The position numbers and the translations under genes are program-made. A stretch of DNA of 36,591 nucleotides from assembly GCA_023432805.1 (NCBI GenBank), contig JAEYUG010000123.1, positions 1 to 36,591 of the forward strand, in the 5' to 3' direction. This DNA comes from Bacteroidota bacterium (GTDB taxonomy: Bacteria > Bacteroidota > Ignavibacteria > SZUA-365). The notes below the pieces were generated by a model. That model was not told the DNA's origin and did not search any database. It saw only the letters and a list, made by a program, of their open reading frames with translations. Positions 26,601 through 33,267 of the stretch are shown piece after piece (the first letter of the stretch is position 1; each line of letters starts with the position of its first letter).

Positions 26601-27159
26601 CGCCGAACTCACGCTCGCGCGGCGCGAGGGCATCCTCTTCGAGCGGCCGCCCGTGGCGACGGGTGTGCATGCGGCCGGCGAGCGCGTGGTCGAGCTCGCC
26701 ATCGATCTCGCGGCGGCGGCGGGCGACACCATCGCGCGCCTGCCCTTCACCGCGATGCTCGGCACCGTGCGCGAGACCCCGTTGCGCATCGCGCGCATCG
26801 CCTTCGCGCCGGTGGACCGCGCCATGCGCACCCGCGACGGCAGCTTCCGTCTGCGCGTCTGCGAGGAGGGGGGCGAGCGCCTCTTCGATGCAGGTGTGCG
26901 GATGGATCTGACCGCGCGCGGCGGATCGCCGTTCAACGCCGACCTCGTCGTCGACTACACGCTCCCTGCGGAAGCCTCCGCCCGCCTCGTGCTCGTCGAC
27001 GCGCTGGGACGCACCGTGGCCGTGCTGGCCGACGGCGTGCAGGCGAAGGGCGCGCACACCGTGCGGCATGCGGGTACGGCGCTCGCGAGCGGCGTATACC
27101 TCTGCGTGCTGACCTCCGAGAACATGCGTCGCGTGGTGGCCCTGCACCACCTGAAATGA
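23677..27159 (+). CDS. Large secreted LamG / multi-Ig protein with T9SS sorting domain
   Basis: This 1160-residue protein starts at ATG 23677 with GGAG 7 bases upstream; the signal peptide ends near SHAAAQ (residue 26). Residues about 40-240 form a LamG domain close to that of the 19106 gene (APVFTAECLLRVRAGG, YDRWYHVALVVNG, GDFDEARYWNVERTPAQI). Ig/PKD-like modules follow. A two-module unit of about 156 residues repeats: CDGDSVTLEAS near 424, CLGDSVTLEAS near 580 and CDGDSLVLEAS near 737, each followed by WRW.TGD.TR.I.VRA.GRY; a shorter CEGDSTVLAV copy lies near 807. A cohesin-like domain (about 950-1070) precedes the sorting domain (LVLVDALGRTV...LASGVYLCVL). It is probably a surface adhesin or filament; no enzyme motif is seen. 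Confidence 0.85.
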   Translation: MSRWFLRACVWGVIALCGIASHAAAQLPPNEGMRKPSMSWIDIPDDAMYKAPVFTAECLLRVRAGGIIVSRDVRSGAPSDWQLYFEPSTRRIAFITASNPPDTYFYTDSTFEYDRWYHVALVVNGPQGRANLYVDGTRVLTTAFSSRSFDCNTGLAWGGYYGNNSGAYLDGDFDEARYWNVERTPAQITANMLRRLAINDRAGLIGYWMFCGNFADSSGTGHHATVHAAPSIVAFPELPLALSCGTAPLHLGPDTTLILCRNSCAILHAGVLSGSPPYRYAWTNATGAPLGSDDTLRICPTTSTTVMVQVTDTMDAIAVRTFRITVVPQPVIAITGPRRVCTGGEAQYVISAMPADSLRVTMSDGSTPLRVDPPSGFTFRWDAPDTVHLHVRAWYQGCEREDSITIIIERGITPVITALGPTRFCDGDSVTLEASTAAGWRWSTGEGTRRIIVRGAGRYWVTTTAANGCTATSDTITVDVIARPAITLEGPRSVCVGSYARFVVGATPRDSLQVTWVSTAPDTMLSTATSDTLIARWDAPCTTSLRLRVVVGSCVYEDSIVVVVADALRPVIAASGPLSLCLGDSVTLEASAAGTHWRWSTGDTTRSITVRAGGRYWVHARDASGCEGMSDTVEVVVSRPPIVMLTGPRTVCVGAVAAYDYASQFTDSCLFVWEHPDWSEYEIPDWPGRLLIRCDSPRVLVFRITGWYGACVVRDSLIISVVDAVRPVITPFGATTLCDGDSLVLEASAAARWRWNTGDSTRRITVRASGRYTVSTTDTIGCGAASDTIEVAVRSRPTPLITGESFFCEGDSTVLAVAGGPYAAVQWSDGSTTPQITLRSGARVTVTVSDSAGCTASAGPLDVVMHPRPASPVIQRLGDSLYCTPAPSIQWYRDGVALAGETGPILRITAEGVYSVRIASAFGCDATSLALHAVPGSGDDCLVRIPHLEGSPGELVEVPVIATCADALRVAGTTRAELTLARREGILFERPPVATGVHAAGERVVELAIDLAAAAGDTIARLPFTAMLGTVRETPLRIARIAFAPVDRAMRTRDGSFRLRVCEEGGERLFDAGVRMDLTARGGSPFNADLVVDYTLPAEASARLVLVDALGRTVAVLADGVQAKGAHTVRHAGTALASGVYLCVLTSENMRRVVALHHLK

Positions 27160-27162
27160 ATT

Positions 27163-27240
27163 GGGAGGACGGACGCCCCCGTCCGTCTTGCACCCACTGA
27201 ACATCCGTCAAGAGTGGACGAGGACGTCCACCGACCTTTC
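27163..27240. repeat. Compound repeat element: two hairpins around the central motif
   Basis: Begins 4 bases after the preceding stop. GACGGACG-CCCC-CGTCCGTC (27168-27187) preceded by GGGAG, central motif CCCACTGAACATCCGTCA (27193-27210), GTGGACG-AGGA-CGTCCAC (27214-27231), then CGACCTTTC. The remaining bases up to 27323 show no clear element. Confidence 0.87.
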
Positions 27241-27323
27241 ACCTCCCGGGGGAATGTTTCATCCGTGTCATGTGTCTCATTTTCGTAGGTTGCATGCATC
27301 CATCCCATCCCGAGAGACTGCCG

Positions 27324-29390
27324 ATGACCCGCGCACTGCTGCTCTGTCTCCTCCTGTCGGTGACCGCTACCGCGTCCGCGCAGTGGATCCATCAGAACCC
27401 CGTCCCCACCGGTCAGACGCTGCGTGACGTCGCGTGGGCCACGCCGTCAATGATGATGGCCGTCGGTGATGCAGCGACGATCCACCGCTCGTCCGACGGA
27501 GGCGCAACGTGGAAGCAGGTGCACGGCAGTGAAGTCGACATCTGGGGGACGGGATTGAAGGATGCCTTCTATGCTGTGCATGCGGCAAATGAGGAAGTCA
27601 TTCTCGCAGCCACATACCTTGGTGCCATCGTGCGAACCATGAACGGTGGCGATACGTGGTCGGTCGTTTGCGCGCTGCCAAGTCAGCACCTGTTCTGTTT
27701 CGATTTTCTGGACGATCAGGTTGGCATTGCAGGTGGCTCCAATGGTCATGTGATGCGCACCACCGACGGCGGTCGAACCTGGCACGCTCGTACTGCCACC
27801 ATGTACGGACATTACTACAGCGTCGCCATGCGTTCGGCGGCAGACTGGGTCATTGCCACAAGCGAAGACACGATCTTTCGAAGCGCTGACAGCGGAGCGA
27901 CCTGGAAACAGTCTGCAATCACGCCTCTCAAAGAACCGAAACCACTGCGGAAACTCTGCTTCGCCGACTCGCTGCGCGGCGTCGTCGTCGGTACCGACGG
28001 CATTGCCATGAGCAGCGATGGCGGCGCAACGTGGCGTTATCGGGAGGATCTCGTCACCAGCGAATTGTTCGATGTTGCCTTCACATCTGCGGGATGGGTG
28101 GCCGTAGGCCGCCATGGATTCATCATGCGCAGCGACGACGGCACGTCGTGGCAGCGCGTCGAGAGCGGCACGACGCAGGACCTGGTCGCACTCAGCTTCC
28201 GCGACGGCCAACATGGCGTGGCCCTCGGAAGCGCCGGCACGCTGCTGCACACCACCGACGGGGGCCTGAGCTTCTCGGTGCTGCGCGATCCGCCGCTTCC
28301 GCAACTGCGTGCGGTCTCGTTCTGTGATTCGCTGCACGGTGTGGCGGTCGGACTCAAGGGTGCAATCCTGCAGACCAGCAATGGCGGTGGGTCGTGGGTA
28401 CCGCGTCCCTCACCCATCACCACAGACCTCATGACCGTTGCGTGGGCGAGCCCGACCACCGGCATCGTGGCGGGACGCCGCGAACTGCATCACACCACCG
28501 ACGGCGGCGCGACCTGGCAGCTGCGCCTGGCGACCGACAGCACCTTCGCACGCGTCGCGATCAAGGGTGCCTGCGCGCTCGCCGTCACGACACGCGGCGA
28601 ACTGCACGCGTCCGGCGATACGGGACGCACATGGCGCACGGTCGAATGCGGGAGCCCCGCCATGCTGACTGCCGTGAGCATCATCGATGATGATGCGTGG
28701 GTCGTGGCGGGTCCGCGTACCGTGCTCTTCACCGACAACGCAGGTGCCGACTGGGTGTTCAAGGATGGGTTTTCCGCGAATGAAATGCTTGATATGCAGT
28801 TCATCGACCGTCGCACGGGCTGGATTCTCGAGCGCATGGCGCTGCACCGTACCACCAATGGCGGCGCGACCTTTTCACGACTCAACGTCAGCTACTACGC
28901 AACGCGTCTGCACTTTGCCGACGCTCAGCGAGGCGTCCTGATCGATCGCCTCGCCATCCAGCACACGAGCAACGGTGGAGCGTCCTTGAAGAGCATTCCC
29001 AACGCGTCCGCGCAGGTGCTGCACGGACTGTTCTTCACCGATGCCGGAAACGGTTGGATCGTGGGGGATAACGGGGTGATCCTCTCCACACGCACTGTGC
29101 AGTCGATCGTTTCGTCGGAAGCTCCCCCCGCGTCCACCCCGTCGTGGACGCTCGAGGCCTGGCCCCAGCCCGCGCGCGGCGTGCTGAACGTCGCGCTGCG
29201 GGGCGATCTGCGCGCAACCGTGACGCTGCGTCTCGTGGATATGCTGGGCCGCGCAGTCGGCGGCGTGATCGAGCGTGCGCCGGGTGCAACCTTCGCCGTA
29301 TTCGACGTGCGGATGCTTCCGCCGGGTGCCTACGCCATCATCGCCTCCACCCCCGATGCCACACGTGTGCACCGCATCCTTACCTATTGA
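27324..29390 (+). CDS. Secreted BNR/Ycf48-like propeller protein with T9SS sorting domain, copy 1
   Basis: This 688-residue protein starts at 27324; the signal peptide is residues 1-20 (ending TASAQ), giving a mature start QWIHQNPVPT. About thirteen short repeats of the sialidase/BNR or Ycf48 type (HRSSDGGATWKQ, RTMNGGDTWSV, RTTDGGRTWHA, MSSDGGATWRY, HTTDGGATWQL, RTTNGGATFSR) cover residues about 30-590, enough for two propellers. No sialidase catalytic Arg triad was recognised, so it is probably a binding scaffold. The C-terminal sorting domain (about 605-688: LEAWPQPARGVLNVALRG, LRLVDMLGRAVGG, PPGAYAIIAS) points to T9SS export. It is a tandem duplicate of the next gene. Two bases after its stop a hairpin element begins. 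Confidence 0.86.
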   Translation: MTRALLLCLLLSVTATASAQWIHQNPVPTGQTLRDVAWATPSMMMAVGDAATIHRSSDGGATWKQVHGSEVDIWGTGLKDAFYAVHAANEEVILAATYLGAIVRTMNGGDTWSVVCALPSQHLFCFDFLDDQVGIAGGSNGHVMRTTDGGRTWHARTATMYGHYYSVAMRSAADWVIATSEDTIFRSADSGATWKQSAITPLKEPKPLRKLCFADSLRGVVVGTDGIAMSSDGGATWRYREDLVTSELFDVAFTSAGWVAVGRHGFIMRSDDGTSWQRVESGTTQDLVALSFRDGQHGVALGSAGTLLHTTDGGLSFSVLRDPPLPQLRAVSFCDSLHGVAVGLKGAILQTSNGGGSWVPRPSPITTDLMTVAWASPTTGIVAGRRELHHTTDGGATWQLRLATDSTFARVAIKGACALAVTTRGELHASGDTGRTWRTVECGSPAMLTAVSIIDDDAWVVAGPRTVLFTDNAGADWVFKDGFSANEMLDMQFIDRRTGWILERMALHRTTNGGATFSRLNVSYYATRLHFADAQRGVLIDRLAIQHTSNGGASLKSIPNASAQVLHGLFFTDAGNGWIVGDNGVILSTRTVQSIVSSEAPPASTPSWTLEAWPQPARGVLNVALRGDLRATVTLRLVDMLGRAVGGVIERAPGATFAVFDVRMLPPGAYAIIASTPDATRVHRILTY

Positions 29391-29391
29391 T

Positions 29392-29466
29392 GGGAGGACG
29401 GACGCCCTCGTCCGTCCAATCCCCACTGAACATTCGTCACTGCCGGACGAGGGCGTCCGTCCTCCC
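29392..29466. repeat. Compound repeat element between the two tandem propeller genes
   Basis: Begins one base after the stop at 29390. GGACGGACG-CCCT-CGTCCGTCC (29396-29417) preceded by GGGA, central motif CCCACTGAACATTCGTCA (29422-29439), CGGACG-AGGG-CGTCCG (29444-29459) and trailing TCCTCCC up to base 29466. The next in-frame ATG (29467) follows directly, with the preferred start at 29479. Confidence 0.87.
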
Positions 29467-29478
29467 ATGAGAACACCC

Positions 29479-31539
29479 ATGAAACACTTCCTGCTCTGCT
29501 GCCTCGTCGTGTCACTCACCACCACCGCCCACGCGCAGTGGATTCATCAGAACCCCGTCCCCACCAGCGAGACGATGCGCGATATCGCGTGGCCGTCGGC
29601 GTCCACAATGCTTACCGTCGGCGATGCGGCGAACATCCACCGCTCCTCAGACGGCGGCGTGACCTGGAAGCTGCTGCACGGCGGCGAGGCGGGGTCGTGG
29701 GGTACGGGACTCACCACCCCCTTCCTAGCGATGCACGCACTCAACGACGAGGTCATGCTTGCGGTGAACTACCTGGGCGCCATCGTGCGCACGGTGAACG
29801 GCGGCGATACCTGGTCCGTGGTCTACAATCAGCTGTACCAGTACATGTACAGCATCGCCTTTCTCGATGAGCGGGACGGCATCGTCGGCGGACACAACGG
29901 CGTCACGCTGCGCACGATCGACGGCGGACGTTCGTGGTCGGTGCGCCCCCGCATCACGGGCGTCGGTCATCTCTACGCCGTCGCGATGCGCACGCCGGCC
30001 GACTGGGTGGTGACCACGTCGGAAGGAGCGATCTTCCGCACCGCCGACAGCGGCACGACATGGGTGCAGAGCAGCATCACACCGATGAAACCCCTCTACG
30101 GCATCCACTTCGCCGATGCGCAGCACGGTGTGGCTGTCGGTACGGATGGCGCGGCCGTCACCACCGACGGCGGCGCGACCTGGCGCTATCAGGAAGATGT
30201 CGTCACCACCGAGCTGCGCGATGTTGCGCACACATCCGCCGGATGGGTGGCGGTCGGACGTACCGGCTTCATCATGCGCAGCGACGACGGCACGTCGTGG
30301 CGCCGGGTGCAGAGCGGCACGACGCAGGATCTGGTCGCGATCAGCTTCCGCGACGGCCTCAACGGCGTCGCCCTCGGAATCTCCGGCACGCTGCTGCACA
30401 CCACCGACGGCGGCCTGAGCTTCACGGTGCTGCGCGATACGCCGATTCCGCAGTTGCGTGCGGTCTCGTTCAGTGATCCGCTGCACGGCGTGGCGGCCGG
30501 ACTCGGCGGCGCCATCCTGCAGACCGACAACGGCGGTGCGACGTGGAGGTCGCTCACGACATCCATCACCACCGACCTCGTGGCCGCGGCATGGGCGAGC
30601 CCGACCACCGGCATCGTGGCGGGACGCCGCGCGCTGCATCACACGACCGACGGAGGCGCGACCTGGACGCAACGTCTCTCGTCCGACAGCACCTTCGCGT
30701 GCGCGACGATCAGGGGCGCGCGCGCCCTCGCGGTCACGACGAGCGGCGAGGCATATGCATCCGCTGATACGGGACGCACGTGGCAGTCGGTCGACTGCGG
30801 CCATCCGGCCGTGCTGACCGCCGCGAGCATCCTCGACGACGACACCTGGGTGCTGGCGGGTCCACGCGCCGTGCTCTTCACCGACGATGCCGGCGCCTCG
30901 TGGGTCGCGAAGGCCGGCTTCACCAGCCACCAGCTGCTCGACATGCAGTTCATCGACGGCCGCACAGGATGGATTCTCGAGCGCGGTTCCCTTCACCGCA
31001 CGACCAACGGCGGCGTCACCTTCGAGCGCCTTGCGGTGACCTCCACCGCCACGCGCCTGCACTTCACCGACGCGCTGCGCGGTGTGATGATCGTCGGCAA
31101 GGCCACATGGCACAGCACCGACGGCGGCTTCACGTGGAGCAATTCATCCGTGCTTACCCCCGCCGCACTGTGGGATGTGGATTTCACGGATGCCGGACAT
31201 GGATGGGTCGTGGGGGACAATGGGGTGATTCTCACCACCGGCAGCATCCTGCCGCCCGTCTCGGTGGAAGCCCCCGCCGCGCTTGTTGCGGGGTGGACGC
31301 TCGAGGCCTGGCCCCAGCCCGCGCGCGGTGTGCTGAATGTCGCATTGCGTGGGGATCTGCGCGAGACCGTGACCCTGCGTCTCGTGGACATGCTGGGCCG
31401 CGAGGTCGGCGGTGTGATCGAGCGCGCGCCGGGTGCGTCCTTCGCCGTGTTCGACGTGCGGACGCTTCCGCCGGGTGCCTACGTGCTCATCGCCTCGACC
31501 CCCGGCGCCACGCGCATGCACCGCATCCTCACCTATTGA
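29479..31539 (+). CDS. Secreted BNR/Ycf48-like propeller protein with T9SS sorting domain, copy 2
   Basis: This 686-residue protein starts at 29479 (MKHFLLCCLVVSLTTTAHAQ signal peptide); an ATG at 29467 would add MRTP in front and cannot be excluded. The mature protein again begins QWIHQNPVPT and carries about thirteen BNR/Ycf48-like repeats (HRSSDGGVTWKL, RTVNGGDTWSV, RTIDGGRSWSV, RTADSGTTWVQ, TTDGGATWRY, HTTDGGATWTQ, HSTDGGFTWSN). The sorting domain (LEAWPQPARGVLNVALRG, LRLVDMLGREVGG, PPGAYVLIAS) is almost the same as in copy 1. The two genes align over their whole length with no large gap, indicating a fairly recent tandem duplication, with the middle repeats more diverged than the ends. 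It is convergent with the pirin gene. Confidence 0.86.
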   Translation: MKHFLLCCLVVSLTTTAHAQWIHQNPVPTSETMRDIAWPSASTMLTVGDAANIHRSSDGGVTWKLLHGGEAGSWGTGLTTPFLAMHALNDEVMLAVNYLGAIVRTVNGGDTWSVVYNQLYQYMYSIAFLDERDGIVGGHNGVTLRTIDGGRSWSVRPRITGVGHLYAVAMRTPADWVVTTSEGAIFRTADSGTTWVQSSITPMKPLYGIHFADAQHGVAVGTDGAAVTTDGGATWRYQEDVVTTELRDVAHTSAGWVAVGRTGFIMRSDDGTSWRRVQSGTTQDLVAISFRDGLNGVALGISGTLLHTTDGGLSFTVLRDTPIPQLRAVSFSDPLHGVAAGLGGAILQTDNGGATWRSLTTSITTDLVAAAWASPTTGIVAGRRALHHTTDGGATWTQRLSSDSTFACATIRGARALAVTTSGEAYASADTGRTWQSVDCGHPAVLTAASILDDDTWVLAGPRAVLFTDDAGASWVAKAGFTSHQLLDMQFIDGRTGWILERGSLHRTTNGGVTFERLAVTSTATRLHFTDALRGVMIVGKATWHSTDGGFTWSNSSVLTPAALWDVDFTDAGHGWVVGDNGVILTTGSILPPVSVEAPAALVAGWTLEAWPQPARGVLNVALRGDLRETVTLRLVDMLGREVGGVIERAPGASFAVFDVRTLPPGAYVLIASTPGATRMHRILTY

Positions 31540-31540
31540 C

Positions 31541-31610
31541 GGGAGGACGGAAGCCCCCGTCCGTCCTTCCCGCTTCATCCGTTATTGACGGACGAGGGCG
31601 TCCGTCCTCC
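31541..31610. repeat. Repeat element between convergent propeller and pirin genes
   Basis: A decayed hairpin (GGACGGAAG/CGTCCGTCC around CCCC, one mismatch, 31545-31566) begins 2 bases after the propeller stop. A degenerate central motif (CTTCATCCGTTA region, about 31572-31586) follows, then a perfect GACGGACG-AGGG-CGTCCGTC hairpin (31587-31606), ending just before the pirin stop at 31613. Confidence 0.78.
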
Positions 31611-31612
31611 CG

Positions 31613-32311
31613 TTAGTCTGCCATGTCGAACACGATGAAGTCGGTCGAGGCTTCCGCACCGAAGTCGAGGCGCGCCTCGCCGGTGATCATCGCCGCATCG
31701 CCGCTGGCGAGGCCTTCCCCATTGACCAGCAGCCGGCCGTTGATCACGTAGACGTAGGTCAGGCGTTCCGCTGCCGGCGTGTGCGCGAGCGTGCGGCCCG
31801 CCTCGAGAAATCCGCGGAACGTCGTGGCGTCCTGATGCACGTGCAGCGCGCCGGGGATGCTGCGTCCCGCCACCGCCACGAGCGTGTTCGGCACGAGGTC
31901 GGCGGTGAAATCCTTCTGCTCGTAGGAGGGGACGAGATCCTGCGTCTCGGGCGCGAACCAGATCTGCAGCAGTTCGAGGGCGTCGGTCTTCGAGTGGTTG
32001 ACCTCGGAGTGGCGCACGCCCGTGCCGGCCGTCATGCGCTGCGCCTCGCCCGCGCGGATGACGGTGGTGTTGCCCATGCTGTCGGCGTGCTCGACCGCGC
32101 CGCGGAGGATGATGGTGAGGATCTCCATGTTGTCGTGGGGATGCGGCTGGAAGCCGCCGCCGGGCGCGACCACGTCGTGGTTGAGCACGACCAGCGGACC
32201 GAAGTGCACGTGCTCGGGATCCCAGTACCGATTGAACGAGAAACTGTGGCGGGCGTCGAGCCATCCCAGCTGCGTGCGACCGCGCTCTTCACTGCGTCGA
32301 AGGGTGATCAT
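31613..32311 (-). CDS. yhhW: Pirin-family quercetinase-like protein, YhhW type
   Basis: This 232-residue cytosolic bicupin has the length of E. coli YhhW (231). The start at 32311 has AGGAG 9 bases upstream; longer readings run through a repeat. The metal-binding residues of YhhW are conserved at the same positions: H57 and H59 in HPHDNMEI, H101 and E103 in GTGVRHSEVN. The C-terminal half keeps the short quercetinase-C type cupin (VHQDATTFRGFLEAG, YVYVINGRLLVNGE). Pirins of this type have shown quercetin 2,3-dioxygenase activity in vitro; the natural role is unclear, possibly redox or xenobiotic response. An inverted repeat at 32333-32396 upstream may be an operator. Confidence 0.92.
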   Translation of the reverse strand: MITLRRSEERGRTQLGWLDARHSFSFNRYWDPEHVHFGPLVVLNHDVVAPGGGFQPHPHDNMEILTIILRGAVEHADSMGNTTVIRAGEAQRMTAGTGVRHSEVNHSKTDALELLQIWFAPETQDLVPSYEQKDFTADLVPNTLVAVAGRSIPGALHVHQDATTFRGFLEAGRTLAHTPAAERLTYVYVINGRLLVNGEGLASGDAAMITGEARLDFGAEASTDFIVFDMAD

Positions 32312-32332
32312 GACAAGGTGCTCCTGTAAATG

Positions 32333-32396
32333 TTTTGAATTTGAAATATCGGTGTCAAGAGAAAGCGGCCGCGCCGCTAATACTTCAAACTCAAAA
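32333..32396. promoter_or_regulatory. Possible operator upstream of the pirin gene
   Basis: TTTTGAATTTGAA (32333-32345) and TTCAAACTCAAAA (32384-32396) are inverted copies (12 of 13 positions), 38 bp apart, directly upstream of the pirin gene. The arms are AT-rich against a GC-rich background. This is the sort of site used by MarR- or HxlR-type regulators, which often control pirin genes, but no regulator is in view. Confidence 0.45.
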
Positions 32397-32425
32397 TAAC
32401 ACATCCCCCACCCAGATGCAACCCC

Positions 32426-32451
32426 GGGAGGACGGACGCCCTCGTCCGTCC
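32426..32451. repeat. Single GGACG-class hairpin
   Basis: GGGA followed by GGACGGACG... with stem arms (32430-32438 and 32443-32451) around a CCCT loop, between the divergent pirin and mazE-like genes. Confidence 0.85.
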
Positions 32452-32489
32452 ACCTTCCATCCATGCTTGCGACCAAATTTCAAGGCCAC

Positions 32490-32536
32490 TATATTAGCTC
32501 CACAAACAAGACCCAATATTACGCCCCACAAACAAG
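32490..32536. promoter_or_regulatory. 26-bp direct repeats ahead of the mazEF-like operon
   Basis: ATATTA-n3-4-CCACAAACAAG occurs twice (32491-32510 and 32516-32536), with the exact core CCACAAACAAG repeated at 32500 and 32526. The second copy ends 4 bases before the antitoxin ATG. Direct repeats in this position are compatible with cooperative binding by a ribbon-helix-helix antitoxin. The AT-rich ATATTA parts may be promoter elements. Confidence 0.5.
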
Positions 32537-32540
32537 CGCC

Positions 32541-32774
32541 ATGACTCAGACAAAGATCAGCCTGCACGCCTCCCACATGGCACTCCTTGATCAATACACG
32601 AAACTCGGATTCAAGGACCGCAGTGACATGGTGCGGAGCATCCTTGACCGTTATCAGCAGGAACTTCAGCGCGAGCGCTTGATTCGTTCGGCGGAAGCCT
32701 ATGCCAGTATGTATGACGATGACAAGGGGGCATCCGAGTGGGTGGATGCCGCGGTTGAGGACTGGCCAGCATGA
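32541..32774 (+). CDS. MazE-like ribbon-helix-helix antitoxin
   Basis: This 77-residue protein starts at ATG 32541 (MTQTKISLHASHMALLDQ). The N-terminal 45 residues fit a ribbon-helix-helix DNA-binding fold (TKISLHASHMALLDQYTKLG, KDRSDMVRSILDRYQQEL). The C-terminus is acidic (MYDDDKGASEWVDAAVEDWP), as expected for the toxin-neutralising tail. A start at 32463 would add 26 residues, run through the direct repeats and is less likely. Its stop overlaps the toxin start as ATGA (32771-32774). Base composition is lower in GC than the surrounding genes, suggesting lateral acquisition. Confidence 0.82.
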   Translation: MTQTKISLHASHMALLDQYTKLGFKDRSDMVRSILDRYQQELQRERLIRSAEAYASMYDDDKGASEWVDAAVEDWPA

Positions 32775-33142
32775 ATCAGCTTGCCAGAGGCATGGTCATC
32801 ATCGTGCGCCTTGATCCGGTCGAAGGGTCGGAGACTGGAAAGGAGCGACCTTGCATCATCGTCACGAACGACTTCTACAACCAACGAGTGCCGGTGATCC
32901 AGGTCGTGCCAGTGACGGCGTGGAACGAACGGAAGGAAGCGATCATCACGAATGTTGTGATCGATCCTGATGGCAGCAACGGGCTGTCGAAACGTTCGGT
33001 GGCAGACTGCCTGCAGACAAGACCCATCGACTGGCGCAAACGAATGGTGCGTGTGCTGGGGAGCATCGAGCCATCGACAATGCACCGCATCGATAGCGCA
33101 CTCCGAACAGTCTTCGAACTGGATCGTTCATACCCTCGGTAA
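32771..33142 (+). CDS. MazF/PemK-like endoribonuclease toxin
   Basis: This 123-residue protein has the MazF/PemK layout: GMVIIVRLDPVEGSETGKERPCIIVTND near the N-terminus (the conserved G-S-E-x-G-x-x-RP motif), VIQVVPVTAW in the middle, and SVADCLQTRPIDWRKRM...LGSIEPSTM toward the end. Such toxins cleave single-stranded RNA at short motifs and are neutralised by the paired antitoxin. The conserved Arg of the RP motif and the Thr of PVT are present, so activity is likely. It is coupled to the antitoxin by a 4-bp overlap and convergent with the higBA-like module. Confidence 0.88.
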   Translation: MNQLARGMVIIVRLDPVEGSETGKERPCIIVTNDFYNQRVPVIQVVPVTAWNERKEAIITNVVIDPDGSNGLSKRSVADCLQTRPIDWRKRMVRVLGSIEPSTMHRIDSALRTVFELDRSYPR

Positions 33143-33170
33143 ATGAACACCGGAATCGAATAGACCGGCC

Positions 33171-33266
33171 GGTGGACGTCTCCGTCCACCCTGTATCCAC
33201 TGAACATCCGTCAAGAGTGGACGCGGACGTCCACCCTCCTTTCGTGACGAACCCGTCCGCCCTCCC
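33171..33266. repeat. Compound repeat element between two convergent toxin-antitoxin modules
   Basis: GGTGGACG-TCTC-CGTCCACC (33171-33190), central motif TCCACTGAACATCCGTCA (33196-33213), GTGGACG-CGGA-CGTCCAC (33217-33234), then a decayed third hairpin (33235-33266, including GACGAACCCGTCC) ending just before the HigA-like stop. Confidence 0.85.
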
Positions 33267-33267
33267 T

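Noticed and set aside
27163..27187. Intrinsic terminator at each hairpin element
   Set aside because: Stems are strong but none is followed by a T-run, so classical intrinsic termination is not supported; a factor-dependent role stays possible.
25080..27200. Overlapping open frame of about 700 codons within the multi-Ig gene
   Set aside because: Arg/His-rich translation without motifs; the main frame has a signal peptide, Ig repeats and a sorting domain.
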